A stretch of DNA of 64,000 bases from Roseburia porci (GTDB lineage Bacteria; Bacillota; Clostridia; Lachnospirales; Lachnospiraceae): the NCBI RefSeq assembly GCF_009695765.1, contig NZ_VUNI01000006.1, positions 62,001 through 126,000 of the forward strand. The letters are read 5' to 3'. Under the pieces are notes generated by a model that was given only the letters and a program-made list of their open reading frames with translations, was not told where the DNA came from and did no database searches. The position numbers and the translations under genes were made by a program. Each line of letters begins with the position of its first letter. Within the stretch, counting starts at the first letter, position 1. Positions 54,060 through 61,948 of this stretch are shown one piece after another.

Positions 54060-56288
54060 ATGAAGATTATTAAGCGTAGCGGAAGCGAAGACGTATTTGA
54101 TGCTGCAAAGATCGTTGCAGCGATCAGAAAAGCGAATGAATCCGTCATCGATTACGAGAAATTAGGGGATGAACAGATTCGGAAAATCGCAGACAATGTT
54201 GAGGTTGCCTGTGAGAATATGAAGCGTTCTCCAAGTGTGGAGGAGATTCAGGATATGGTGGAGAACCAGCTGATGAATCACCGTGCGTTTAATGTTGCAC
54301 GTAACTATATTACGTATCGCTATAAGAGAGCACTGGTACGTAAATCAAACTCAACAGATGAACAGATCCTAAGCCTTTTAGAGTGCAATAATGAGGAGGT
54401 AAAACAGGAGAATTCCAATAAGAATCCGACGGTAAACAGTGTTCAGCGTGATTATATGGCAGGCGAGGTCAGCAAAGATATCACAAGGCGTTTCCTTTTG
54501 CCTGAGGATATTGTGGAAGCACATGAGAAAGGAATGATTCATTTCCATGATGCCGATTATTTTGCACAGCATATGCACAACTGCTGTCTGGTCAATCTGG
54601 AAGATATGCTTCAGAACGGAACGGTTATTTCAGAGACCATGATTGACCGGCCAAAGAGCTTCTCGACCGCATGTAACATTGCAACACAGGCAATTGCGCA
54701 GATTGCAAGTTCCCAGTACGGAGGACAGAGTATCTCACTTGCACATCTGGCACCGTTTGTTCAGGTGAGCCGTGAGAAGTTCCGTAAACAGGTTGCATCG
54801 GAATTCGAGGCAATTGGACTGGAACTGGATGAAGAGCGTATCAATGAGGTCGCAGAGCTTCGTGTAAAAGAAGAGATCAACCGTGGTGTCCAGATGATCC
54901 AGTATCAGGTCATTACACTTATGACGACGAATGGACAGGCTCCGTTTATTACGGTGTTCATGTATCTGAATGAAGTACAGGACCCGCAGACAAGAGCCGA
55001 TCTTGCTGCAATCATTGAGGAGATGCTGCATCAGAGAATCAAAGGCGTGAAGAATGAGAAGGGGGTATTTATCACCCCGGCATTCCCAAAACTGATCTAT
55101 GTTCTGGAAGAGGACAATATTACCGAAGACTCTCCATACTGGTATCTGACAAAACTCGCTGCAGAATGTACTGCAAAACGTATGGTTCCGGATTATATTT
55201 CTGAGAAGAAGATGAAAGAACTTAAGGTAGACAAGAACGGAGAAGGACATTGCTATACCTGCATGGGATGCAGAAGTTTCCTGACTCCATATGTTGATCC
55301 TGAGACCAACAAACCAAAATACTATGGTCGTTTTAACCAGGGTGTTGTAACAATCAACCTTGTGGATGTTGCATGTTCATCCGGAAGAGATATGGATAAA
55401 TTCTGGAAGATCTTTGATGAAAGACTGGATTTGTGTTACCGTGCACTGATGTGCAGACACAAACGTCTGCTCGGAACACCTTCGGATGTAGCACCAATTC
55501 TGTGGCAGAATGGTGCGCTTGCAAGACTGAAGAAAGGCGAGACTATCGATAAGCTTTTATTCGGTGGATACTCTACAATCTCACTCGGTTACGCAGGTTT
55601 GTGTGAATGTACCCGCTATATGAAAGGCGTATCACATACAGATCCGGAAGGAACACCATTTGCGCTTGAAGTTATGCAGCATCTGAATGATGCATGCCAG
55701 AAGTGGAAAGAGAAGGAGAACATGGACTTCAGTCTGTATGGAACTCCACTGGAATCCACAACATATAAATTCGCAAAATGCCTGCAGAAACGTTTTGGAA
55801 TTATCCCGGGTGTAACCGATAAAAACTATATTACAAACAGCTATCATGTTCATGTAACAGAAGAAATGAATGCGTTTGACAAGCTGAAATTCGAATCCCA
55901 GTTCCAGGAGTTATCTCCGGGAGGAGCGATCAGCTACGTTGAAGTTCCAAATATGCAGAATAATATTGATGCGGTACTTGCAGTTATGCAGTATATTTAC
56001 GAGAATATTATGTATGCAGAACTTAACACCAAGAGCGATTACTGCCAGGTGTGCGGATATGACGGAGAGATCAAGATCGTCGAGGAAGAAGGCTCAGGTA
56101 AGCTGATCTGGGAATGCCCGAACTGCGGGAACCGTGATCAGGACAAGATGAGTGTTGCCCGCCGTACCTGTGGTTATATCGGAACACAGTTCTGGAATCA
56201 GGGACGTACACAGGAGATCAAAGAACGTGTACTTCATCTTTCTACTCCGGAATTTGATGCAGAGATGAATCCAAACGCGGAGAAATAG
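54060..56288 (+). CDS. nrdD: Anaerobic ribonucleotide reductase, catalytic subunit
   Basis: A 742-residue class III ribonucleoside-triphosphate reductase, making deoxynucleotides without oxygen. N-terminal ATP-cone (IKRSGSEDVFDAAKIVAAI) senses ATP/dATP. The glycyl-radical loop is RRTCGYIGTQFWNQGR with Gly about 705, and a zinc site is formed by CQVCGYDG and WECPNCGN. Active-site region HDADYFAQHMHNCCLVNLEDM. In-frame ATGs at 54048 and 54060 are possible; 54060 (MKIIKRSG) matches the family start, though GAGAGG then lies 12 bases upstream. Activated by NrdG encoded next, with a terminator-like stem between them. Confidence 0.95.
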   Translation: MKIIKRSGSEDVFDAAKIVAAIRKANESVIDYEKLGDEQIRKIADNVEVACENMKRSPSVEEIQDMVENQLMNHRAFNVARNYITYRYKRALVRKSNSTDEQILSLLECNNEEVKQENSNKNPTVNSVQRDYMAGEVSKDITRRFLLPEDIVEAHEKGMIHFHDADYFAQHMHNCCLVNLEDMLQNGTVISETMIDRPKSFSTACNIATQAIAQIASSQYGGQSISLAHLAPFVQVSREKFRKQVASEFEAIGLELDEERINEVAELRVKEEINRGVQMIQYQVITLMTTNGQAPFITVFMYLNEVQDPQTRADLAAIIEEMLHQRIKGVKNEKGVFITPAFPKLIYVLEEDNITEDSPYWYLTKLAAECTAKRMVPDYISEKKMKELKVDKNGEGHCYTCMGCRSFLTPYVDPETNKPKYYGRFNQGVVTINLVDVACSSGRDMDKFWKIFDERLDLCYRALMCRHKRLLGTPSDVAPILWQNGALARLKKGETIDKLLFGGYSTISLGYAGLCECTRYMKGVSHTDPEGTPFALEVMQHLNDACQKWKEKENMDFSLYGTPLESTTYKFAKCLQKRFGIIPGVTDKNYITNSYHVHVTEEMNAFDKLKFESQFQELSPGGAISYVEVPNMQNNIDAVLAVMQYIYENIMYAELNTKSDYCQVCGYDGEIKIVEEEGSGKLIWECPNCGNRDQDKMSVARRTCGYIGTQFWNQGRTQEIKERVLHLSTPEFDAEMNPNAEK

Positions 56289-56312
56289 GAATCTAAATAA
56301 AACAGATTATGG

Positions 56313-56343
56313 AAAAGACCGGAGATAAAACATCCGGTCTTTT
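56313..56343 (+). terminator. Stem-loop between nrdD and nrdG
   Basis: AAAAGACCGGA (56313-56323) pairs perfectly with TCCGGTCTTTT (56333-56343). It should end most nrdD transcripts, so the activase is made in smaller amounts by read-through. Confidence 0.8.
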
Positions 56344-56363
56344 GATATATGAAAGGAAACACT

Positions 56364-56897
56364 ATGAATTACGGACAAATTTATTATGCAGATGTTGCAA
56401 ATGGAATCGGATGCAGAACTTCTCTTTTTGTGTCAGGCTGTACGCACCATTGCAAAGGCTGCTTTAATGATATGACTTGGGATTTCACATATGGTCATCC
56501 ATATACACAGGAAACAGAGGATAAGATCGTGGAATCTTTAAAACCATCCTATATTTCGGGTCTTACGATTCTTGGAGGAGAACCGATGGAACTCTTAAAC
56601 CAGAAAGCAATCGCACCATTGATCGAGCGGGTAAAAAAAGAAGTTCCGCATGCATCAATCTGGATCTACTCAGGATATACATGGGAAGAATTAAATGATC
56701 CGGATAATAAAAGATGTCATGGAGAATACACCGATGCAATTTTATCGCAGATTGATATTCTGGTGGATGGAGAATTTGTAGAAGAGAAGAAAGATATTGC
56801 TTTAAGCTTCCGTGGTTCTTCCAACCAGAGAATCATAGATGTACCAAAGACATTTGAGGCAGGACACATTGTAATCTCCGATTATCAGGTACGTTAA
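56364..56897 (+). CDS. nrdG: Anaerobic ribonucleotide reductase activating protein
   Basis: A 177-residue radical-SAM activase that makes the glycyl radical on NrdD. The [4Fe-4S] motif CTHHCKGC (Cys26, Cys30, Cys33) follows GIGCRTSLFVSG, and the SAM-binding block ILGGEPMELLNQ is present. ATG 56364 is preferred to ATG 56349, because AAAGGA lies between them and the family starts MNYGQIYYADV. Co-transcribed with nrdD by read-through of the stem-loop. Confidence 0.95.
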   Translation: MNYGQIYYADVANGIGCRTSLFVSGCTHHCKGCFNDMTWDFTYGHPYTQETEDKIVESLKPSYISGLTILGGEPMELLNQKAIAPLIERVKKEVPHASIWIYSGYTWEELNDPDNKRCHGEYTDAILSQIDILVDGEFVEEKKDIALSFRGSSNQRIIDVPKTFEAGHIVISDYQVR

Positions 56898-56926
56898 AAT
56901 GAAAAAGCAGATGGAGGAAGCAGAAG

Positions 56927-58384
56927 ATGAACCGGTATGACATGAGACAATTTGATCCGAAAAGTTATCCCTGGAATGAAAAAGGAAAGAAAACAGCAGT
57001 TCATTATATTGTGTGGAGATGGATCGTATCGATCCTGATCATGGCTGGAATTGTATATATGGTAGTTTCAACAAAAATGGAAATGCTGAGTTTTTCAGGT
57101 GCTCTCTGTGAGATGCTTGCTTTTGTCGCATTGGACATCGCATTTCTCCTATTGATTGCCGGATTTTACCGGTGGAAAAGCCATAAGCTTGAGCCGGAAG
57201 CGCAGCATGACTTTCTTCTTTGGATATATCGGAGAAACAGGAACAGAAGTGTCTTGATGGATAATCTTTCCTTGCTTGGTATGGCAAAGATCAAGGCGGA
57301 GCGCAGAGAATACGAAGCATGTAAAGACGCGCTGGCTCTTGTAAAAACGGAAAAACTGCAGCAGCCGGATCTGAAGCTTTACTATAAATTACAGATGGAT
57401 GCGGCTATGTATATCGGTGATGTGGCAGCTGCGGAGGAATGGAGAGTGCGTTTTACCGGAATTCAGGGAGAATTTCCGGTTGTAAGAAAATTCCACTCGA
57501 TCAGAAACAGTCTGATCTTCCTTTTTCTGAGTTATTTGCTGGCGTATAAAGGACTGAGTATCGGACTGCAGGAACCGTATGAACTGCGTACAGCATATCA
57601 GATGTGGTCAGAGCTTATTGTAGCGGTCGGCGGAACAGTCTGCTGTGGCATCTGGATTGCACAGGTCTGGAAACGTTATAAGGCATGGAAACAGGAACAC
57701 AACAGGAGAAATATATCCCAGATTCTGCTTATGGTTCTGCTTGTCCTTTTTGCACTGTTTTTCCTTATCGTGGGTGCGCTTGGATTACTTAGTGTACCTG
57801 AGGAAAGAGAAGTGAGCAGAGACGATAAGTATGTATATCTTGATGTATCCTATGGCACCGGTTACTACATCTGGTCTGCAAAAGCGGATAATCCGTTTAT
57901 CCGGGAGACATATTATAAAAATTCCGGTCTGTCCGATTCTGATAAGGCAGATAAGGAAAGCAGAGGTTCTGATACAACAGGTGAGGAAAGTTCGGGTTTG
58001 AGTTCCGATGCAGCAGATAATGGAGATACGAATTTCTATCAGGATACCCAAAGTTCAAATGACAGCACAGAAGCAAAACAATATGAAACGGAAGAAAACG
58101 AGATGAATGCAGTGTGGCAATATCTTGTGTCGAATTCGGTGATCGAAGACCAGGGCTTTACGATCGACATGGATGCGAAAGGCTATACCTATGTGGTTGT
58201 TGGAAACGCTCAGGGAGACCGATTGGTTTTAAAGGGCAATGGCAGTCAAACAGACGACAACGGCAACGCGTGTACCGAATATGTCCTGGAGCAGGAAGGC
58301 GAGGATCAGACAGAACTTCTCGGCTTCTATCTGGTAAATCGCACAACGCTTGAAGTCACGGATGAACATAAGACGAGCTGGTAG
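56927..58384 (+). CDS. Membrane protein of unknown function
   Basis: A 485-residue protein I do not recognise. Predicted spans: two near the N-terminus (about 26-50 and 58-82), two around 195-240, one at about 268-290. The stretch between the second and third pairs (about 85-185) is helical and TPR-like in spacing (MDNLSLLGMAKIKAERREYE). After the last span comes a Ser/Asp/Glu-rich disordered linker (about 335-390) and a small C-terminal domain (MNAVWQYLVSNSVIEDQGFT onwards). ATGGAGGAAG precedes the start. It follows nrdG by 29 bases but has no obvious link to ribonucleotide reduction. Confidence 0.72.
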   Translation: MNRYDMRQFDPKSYPWNEKGKKTAVHYIVWRWIVSILIMAGIVYMVVSTKMEMLSFSGALCEMLAFVALDIAFLLLIAGFYRWKSHKLEPEAQHDFLLWIYRRNRNRSVLMDNLSLLGMAKIKAERREYEACKDALALVKTEKLQQPDLKLYYKLQMDAAMYIGDVAAAEEWRVRFTGIQGEFPVVRKFHSIRNSLIFLFLSYLLAYKGLSIGLQEPYELRTAYQMWSELIVAVGGTVCCGIWIAQVWKRYKAWKQEHNRRNISQILLMVLLVLFALFFLIVGALGLLSVPEEREVSRDDKYVYLDVSYGTGYYIWSAKADNPFIRETYYKNSGLSDSDKADKESRGSDTTGEESSGLSSDAADNGDTNFYQDTQSSNDSTEAKQYETEENEMNAVWQYLVSNSVIEDQGFTIDMDAKGYTYVVVGNAQGDRLVLKGNGSQTDDNGNACTEYVLEQEGEDQTELLGFYLVNRTTLEVTDEHKTSW

Positions 58385-58423
58385 GGTAAAGAATGCGTAG
58401 GATTAGGTAATGGAGGTGTTTGT

Positions 58424-58576
58424 ATGACAATTATAGACGATTTGTTATTAGTGGAAGCGAATAAACGTATGGAAGATAATGGAGATAAAAAGACTCTTTC
58501 ATTTGATTCAGTGATGAATGATCTGGGAATCAGTGAGGCAGAGCTTTTAAATGCGGAGGATGTAGATATCGAATGA
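58424..58576 (+). CDS. Small acidic protein, 50 residues
   Basis: A short gene with a strong ribosome site (GGAGGTG, 7 bases upstream). Sequence starts MTIIDDLLLVEANKRMEDNG, and its second half DSVMNDLGISEAELLNAEDV resembles the C-terminal helix pattern of RelB-like antitoxins (…LGISEEEL…). No toxin gene follows; the next recognisable sequence is a DUF3800 fragment. It could be an orphan antitoxin or a small protein acting with the membrane protein just upstream. Real by its ribosome site and coherent sequence; role unknown. Confidence 0.6.
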   Translation: MTIIDDLLLVEANKRMEDNGDKKTLSFDSVMNDLGISEAELLNAEDVDIE

Positions 58577-58745
58577 CGTTTGAAAAAGGAACCGGAGCAA
58601 TTCTAATGTCATTTAGTTAAGTCAATATGAAATAAAACTATTTTTGTAACAACTGGTTAGATACAAGTGTTATTTTGAATATTGCTATAAATCTGTTGAA
58701 GTATTATAATGTATTTATTATTCACAAAAGAATGGGATTAAATGT

Positions 58746-58941
58746 ATGTATGATAATGAACGATGTCTTATATTTGATGAATCAGGTAATTTAGGGGTAT
58801 CTGGAAGATATTTTGTGATATCTTGTATAGATACAATGAATGCAAAATCATTACATAATATAATGAAAAGGAAACTCAATAGTGCAACATTTCCCATATA
58901 AAAAATTTGGAAAGTAGGACATAAAGAAAATTATGGTTAAA
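58746..58941 (+). pseudogene. DUF3800-domain gene remnant
   Basis: MYDNERCLIFDESGNLGVSG followed by RYFVISCID matches the start of DUF3800 proteins (acidic DESG motif of a putative nuclease-like fold often found in defence or mobile regions). The frame ends at 58901. One frame over, PYKKIWKVGHKENYG continues from 58894 to a stop at 58941, so there is a one-base frameshift and then loss of the remaining domain. Full members are about 200-280 residues. The upstream 169 bases (58577-58745) hold no gene. Confidence 0.65.
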
Positions 58942-58997
58942 AACGGAATAAACACTTGCATTTCTGCATACTATATGTTAAAGTAGCAATAGAAGTT

Positions 58998-59099
58998 TGA
59001 TGGGTATGTAAGCCCATATTAGTGTGTGAATATTTTGAACATAAGCTGCCTGTGTGGTAGCCGCTAATATGGCAGTACCCATTTGTTATTTTATTTTTG
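58998..59099 (+). ncRNA. Folded RNA of unknown class
   Basis: Nested stems: ATGGGTA (59000-59006) with TACCCAT (59076-59082); GCC plus ATATTAG (59012-59022, one bulged C) with CTAATATGGC (59064-59073); and GCTGCC (59045-59050) with GGTAGC (59056-59061). A U-rich tail TTTGTTATTTTATTTTT follows. It does not match riboswitch, 6S, SRP or tmRNA consensus I know. It lies just before a 26-residue hydrophobic peptide and may be its leader, its regulator, or an independent RNA. Confidence 0.55.
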
Positions 59100-59113
59100 A
59101 TATTGAGGTATAG

Positions 59114-59194
59114 ATGATGATCCTATTTAGCATCATGGTAGGAGCTTCACTGTATATGCAAATACTGATTCGGAGAAAATTAAATCAAGTATAA
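59114..59194 (+). CDS. 26-residue hydrophobic peptide
   Basis: Sequence starts MMILFSIMVGASLYMQILIR and ends RKLNQV: one short membrane helix and a basic tail, the pattern of small membrane-acting peptides (type I toxin-like). GAGG lies seven bases before the ATG. The start codons (ATGATG) can pair with CATCAT 14 bases further, a possible translation lock. It lies between the folded RNA and a very strong terminator, so it forms a self-contained unit. It is short, so coding is plausible rather than proven. Confidence 0.45.
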   Translation: MMILFSIMVGASLYMQILIRRKLNQV

Positions 59195-59206
59195 TTCAGG
59201 GTATTG

Positions 59207-59248
59207 AAGGACGTGCGAAAAAACGAAAGTTTTTTCACACGTCCTTTT
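59207..59248 (+). terminator. Strong terminator closing the RNA/peptide unit
   Basis: AAGGACGTG (59207-59215) pairs with CACGTCCTT (59238-59246), and AAAAAAC with GTTTTTT around a GAAA tetraloop; TTTT follows. One of the best terminators in the window. Confidence 0.88.
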
Positions 59249-59296
59249 GCTATAGATATTAATAGGAGTTATATTTTATTACAAAAATCCAGGTAG

Positions 59297-59462
59297 TATT
59301 CTCCGTAAATGAGAAAAATTGAGTCATTACACCGAAAAATATACGAATTTCGGCATAGAAAACTGCATATTCTCCGTAGGAAAAAGAAAATCCTTGATTA
59401 CACCGCTCAATACGGCAAAACTGGCGGTGTAATCATATAGAAATGGCAATCTACGGAGAAAA
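59297..59462. repeat. Three-copy bipartite repeat
   Basis: TATTCTCCGTA, 18 unrelated bases, ATTACACCG occurs at 59297-59334 and 59368-59405 (direct, 71-bp period), and inverted at 59425-59462 (one mismatch in TACGGAGAAAA), always with exactly 18 bases between halves. Copies 2 and 3 form a palindrome whose core GATTACACCGC/GCGGTGTAATC is an 11-bp perfect stem. It looks like protein-binding sites or folded DNA/RNA ends, or a terminator for the convergent XRE gene. This stretch (59249-59538) holds no other supported gene. Confidence 0.7.
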
Positions 59463-59538
59463 TGCCAATATTCTGCGTGTCATGGTTAGAAAATTGGGCG
59501 TAAATAAGAGGAAAACCATCATAGCGCCTCTGATTTCC

Positions 59539-59739
59539 TTATTTGAATTCTACGATGTCATTTGGAGAGCATTGAATGATATTGCAGAGCTTTTCAACGG
59601 TAAGCAGAGTAATATTTTTATTTTTTTTCAGATTATCGAGAGTTTTGTTGTCGATCCCGGATTTTAACAGATGATATTGGGAAATCTCTTTTTCTTTCAG
59701 CGTTCTCCATAGAGGGTCGTAGCTAATAATGGTATTCAT
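59539..59739 (-). CDS. Small XRE-type DNA-binding regulator
   Basis: A 66-residue helix-turn-helix protein of the Cro/CI (HTH_26) type: ISYDPLWRTLKEKEISQYHL leads into the recognition region KTLDNLKKNKNITLLTVEKL. The protein is nearly all DNA-binding domain. The AAGGAG site directly abuts the ATG, an unusual zero spacing. It is divergent from the 59862 gene, and two near-identical 20-bp palindromes lie between them; it is the obvious candidate to bind these. Similar small regulators are common on mobile elements. Confidence 0.82.
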   Translation of the reverse strand: MNTIISYDPLWRTLKEKEISQYHLLKSGIDNKTLDNLKKNKNITLLTVEKLCNIIQCSPNDIVEFK

Positions 59740-59789
59740 CTCCTTAAAATAAGATAAATCTATTATATGAAATCCCTTTTACTTCTTAT

Positions 59790-59834
59790 ATTGTGAATAT
59801 AATCACAATGTGGTATAGTGAATATATTCACAAT
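59790..59834. promoter_or_regulatory. Tandem 20-bp palindromic operators
   Basis: ATTGTGAATATAATCACAAT (59790-59809) and ATAGTGAATATATTCACAAT (59815-59834) differ at two positions, and each is palindromic. They lie 25 bp apart between the XRE gene and the surface-protein gene and contain -10-like words (TATAAT, TATAGT), so binding would block promoters. Confidence 0.7.
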
Positions 59835-59861
59835 AAACAAGAGATAGAAAAGAGGAATACT

Positions 59862-61133
59862 ATGAATCGAAAAAAATTAATTATTATTGTGGTCGCAGTT
59901 GTTCTGGCAGTGCTTATAGCCGGAATCGGTGGATATCTGTATGTGGATCATGAAAAGACAACAAAGGAGGTCGAAAAGGTTGAAAAACTGATTGATGCAA
60001 TTGGGTATGAAGATAACGGAAGTGGGACAGAAAAGGTGGACACTTCTGAGGAAACAGAGACGAACGGTGATACCGAGAACGTTGCGGTTGGTGTTGATAC
60101 GGAATCAGATCACGGAATTACACTGGATAGTGAGACTGCTATCACAGAGGCACGCGCAGCATACGATAAGGCTTCAGAGAAGGTTCAGAAAAAGGTAAGT
60201 AACTATGATACCTTAAAGAAGTCAGAAGCCCAGTTAGAGACTTTAAAGACAGAGGTTCAGTCTGTTGAAGACAAAATCGATAAAATCGGTTATGACGAGT
60301 CTTTAGGTAACGATACTCAGAATTTAGTAATCAATGGTATCTCAAACGACAGTTCTACATGTATCGAGGATGCAAGAAACTCATACAATTCTTTACAGAA
60401 CTTCTTACAGGAAGCAGTAGAGAACTATGACAAGTTAACGAAGTCTGAGGAGACTTTATCTCGTGTTGAGACAATTAAATCTGTAATCGATCAGATCAAT
60501 GCTCTTGGTGACATTACACTTGATAGCGAAACAAATATCAACAATACGAAATCAGCATATGATTCATTATCTGATGAGGATAAGACTTTTGTTTCAAATA
60601 GTGAGACACTTGCAAATGCCGAAACTTCATTAAATAACTTAAAGCAGGAAGCAGAAGCTCAGAGAGTAGCAGCAGAAGAGGCAGCTAAGAAAGAAGCCGA
60701 AGCTCAGAAGAGTAACTCAAAGTCTTCAAACTCCGGTTCAAAGAAGGGTAGCTCAGGTTCTTCGTCTGCTTCAAACAGCTCTGCATCAGCGAGCGCTCCA
60801 AGCAATGAGTCATCTGATTCTTCAGCTCCAGCAGTATCAGATTCTTCGTCTGGCACCTCCGATGATTCTTCATCTAATACTTATAATAAGTGGGAAGATC
60901 CAAATTATTATACATATATTGATAATAATACCCCATACGACATTTCAGCATTAAATAGATTTATTAGACCAGATGCAAAAATTTATTGTGGTAGTTTAAA
61001 TACATTTGCAGCATATAAAAACAGAACTGCATACTACGTAAATGGAGTTAATCCTATTCTTTATTGTTTTGAACTTAGTTGCCAGGATGATGTTAATACA
61101 GCTGTTCAGTATATGGAGGCCGCTGGTTACTAA
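59862..61133 (+). CDS. Membrane-anchored protein with helical repeats and Ser-rich linker
   Basis: A 423-residue protein with a basic start, one span (about 6-28, IIIVVAVVLAVLIAGIGGYL) and a large outside part. Three helical repeat units follow the clostridial pattern 'IxxIG ... ITLDSExxIxxARxAYD ... VxNYDxLxxxExxL' (about 45-125, 135-220, 205-275). Then come an Ala/Glu/Lys coil, a Ser-rich linker (about 285-345) and a C-terminal domain of about 80 residues with KWEDPNYYTYIDNNTPYDIS and ending VQYMEAAGY. Ribosome site AGAGGA supports ATG 59862; the frame extends to 59793 but crosses the operators. Probably a surface or signal-sensing protein controlled by the divergent XRE regulator. Function unknown. 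Confidence 0.75.
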   Translation: MNRKKLIIIVVAVVLAVLIAGIGGYLYVDHEKTTKEVEKVEKLIDAIGYEDNGSGTEKVDTSEETETNGDTENVAVGVDTESDHGITLDSETAITEARAAYDKASEKVQKKVSNYDTLKKSEAQLETLKTEVQSVEDKIDKIGYDESLGNDTQNLVINGISNDSSTCIEDARNSYNSLQNFLQEAVENYDKLTKSEETLSRVETIKSVIDQINALGDITLDSETNINNTKSAYDSLSDEDKTFVSNSETLANAETSLNNLKQEAEAQRVAAEEAAKKEAEAQKSNSKSSNSGSKKGSSGSSSASNSSASASAPSNESSDSSAPAVSDSSSGTSDDSSSNTYNKWEDPNYYTYIDNNTPYDISALNRFIRPDAKIYCGSLNTFAAYKNRTAYYVNGVNPILYCFELSCQDDVNTAVQYMEAAGY

Positions 61134-61148
61134 AATTTAATATAGATT

Positions 61149-61185
61149 TGGTATTCGTATAAAAACGAATACCATTTCTAATTTT
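61149..61185 (+). terminator. Terminator after the repeat protein gene
   Basis: Perfect 10-bp stem TGGTATTCGT (61149-61158) and ACGAATACCA (61165-61174), then TTTCTAATTTTT. Confidence 0.75.
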
Positions 61186-61211
61186 TACGAAAGAATAAGG
61201 AGGAAGATCAT

Positions 61212-61907
61212 ATGGCAAAAGCATTGTGGGCAGAAAAACAGAGAGAATGGAAAGCAGATGAACCATTTACAGATTTAAGACAGAAGGCACTGGATCATAT
61301 CCGGAAAGCGGTGAATACAGGGTTTGTGGAAGCTGAGGTGAAAGAGACCTGGGCGAGAAGCAACAATCTTGCAGGACTGTTCTGGTGGCAGCTCAGGATT
61401 AATCCTTCGTATCTGAAAGAAGAATTACAGGAGTATACCCATATCCTTTGCATGCCGTATCGTGTGACATTAGAAGATGCGAAGGAGGCTCTGGGCATTA
61501 CCGAAGAAGAAAATGAAATGAATAACATGCATTACATAAAGCAGAAAGGAAGTAATGGCTGGGGCATTTCAGAGAACTTCCCACACATTGATCCTTCCAC
61601 AGGCAATATCCATATTGCATTTGATCCGATGAAATGGGATGGGAAGATCCATCAGCTGATCCTTGTAAAAAGGAGAAGCAATTCGCATCTTGGACCGGCA
61701 TTGATTGGAAAGATGAATACAGCGTTTCATCAGTATGTGGATGCAGGGGAGAAGGACAACGGAAATTATATCATCTATGATCATGGAAAAAGATCCGGCG
61801 TTGTTGTGCCACAGGACTGCTATTATCCAATGCTGGGCAGTAATTCCGATGAGACAAAACAGGATTTTTCAGATATGTTTGAAGCCCTTCAGAAGCAGAT
61901 CAGATAG
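61212..61907 (+). CDS. Uncharacterised protein, 231 residues
   Basis: Not a family I recognise. Soluble, with many aromatic residues; the N-terminal helical half contains WARSNNLAGLFWWQLRINPS, the second half is beta-rich (GNIHIAFDPMKWDGKIHQL, NYIIYDHGKRSGVVVPQDCY). No membrane span or signal peptide. AAGGAGG lies upstream and a strong terminator follows, so it is a monocistronic, well-translated gene. Convergent with the metallo-hydrolase gene. Confidence 0.7.
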   Translation: MAKALWAEKQREWKADEPFTDLRQKALDHIRKAVNTGFVEAEVKETWARSNNLAGLFWWQLRINPSYLKEELQEYTHILCMPYRVTLEDAKEALGITEEENEMNNMHYIKQKGSNGWGISENFPHIDPSTGNIHIAFDPMKWDGKIHQLILVKRRSNSHLGPALIGKMNTAFHQYVDAGEKDNGNYIIYDHGKRSGVVVPQDCYYPMLGSNSDETKQDFSDMFEALQKQIR

Positions 61908-61913
61908 AATAGA

Positions 61914-61947
61914 AAAAGAACCGGCGTTACAAGTCCGGTTCTTTTTT
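61914..61947. terminator. Terminator between convergent genes
   Basis: AAAAGAACCGG (61914-61924) pairs with CCGGTTCTTTT (61935-61945), T-run continuing; A-rich on the left flank, so it could act in both directions. Confidence 0.85.
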
Positions 61948-61948
61948 G

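Noticed and set aside
59045-59061. Hairpin resembling a type I-F CRISPR repeat stem
   Set aside because: A single copy, no regular repeat-spacer array and no cas genes. The hairpin is the inner part of a larger nested fold that explains it better.
59309-59440. 43-residue basic open frame through the bipartite repeat
   Set aside because: No ribosome site, very Arg/Lys-rich, and its sequence is fully accounted for by the repeat copies.
59443-59667. 74-residue frame opposite the XRE gene
   Set aside because: It is antisense to a convincing helix-turn-helix gene and lacks a ribosome site.
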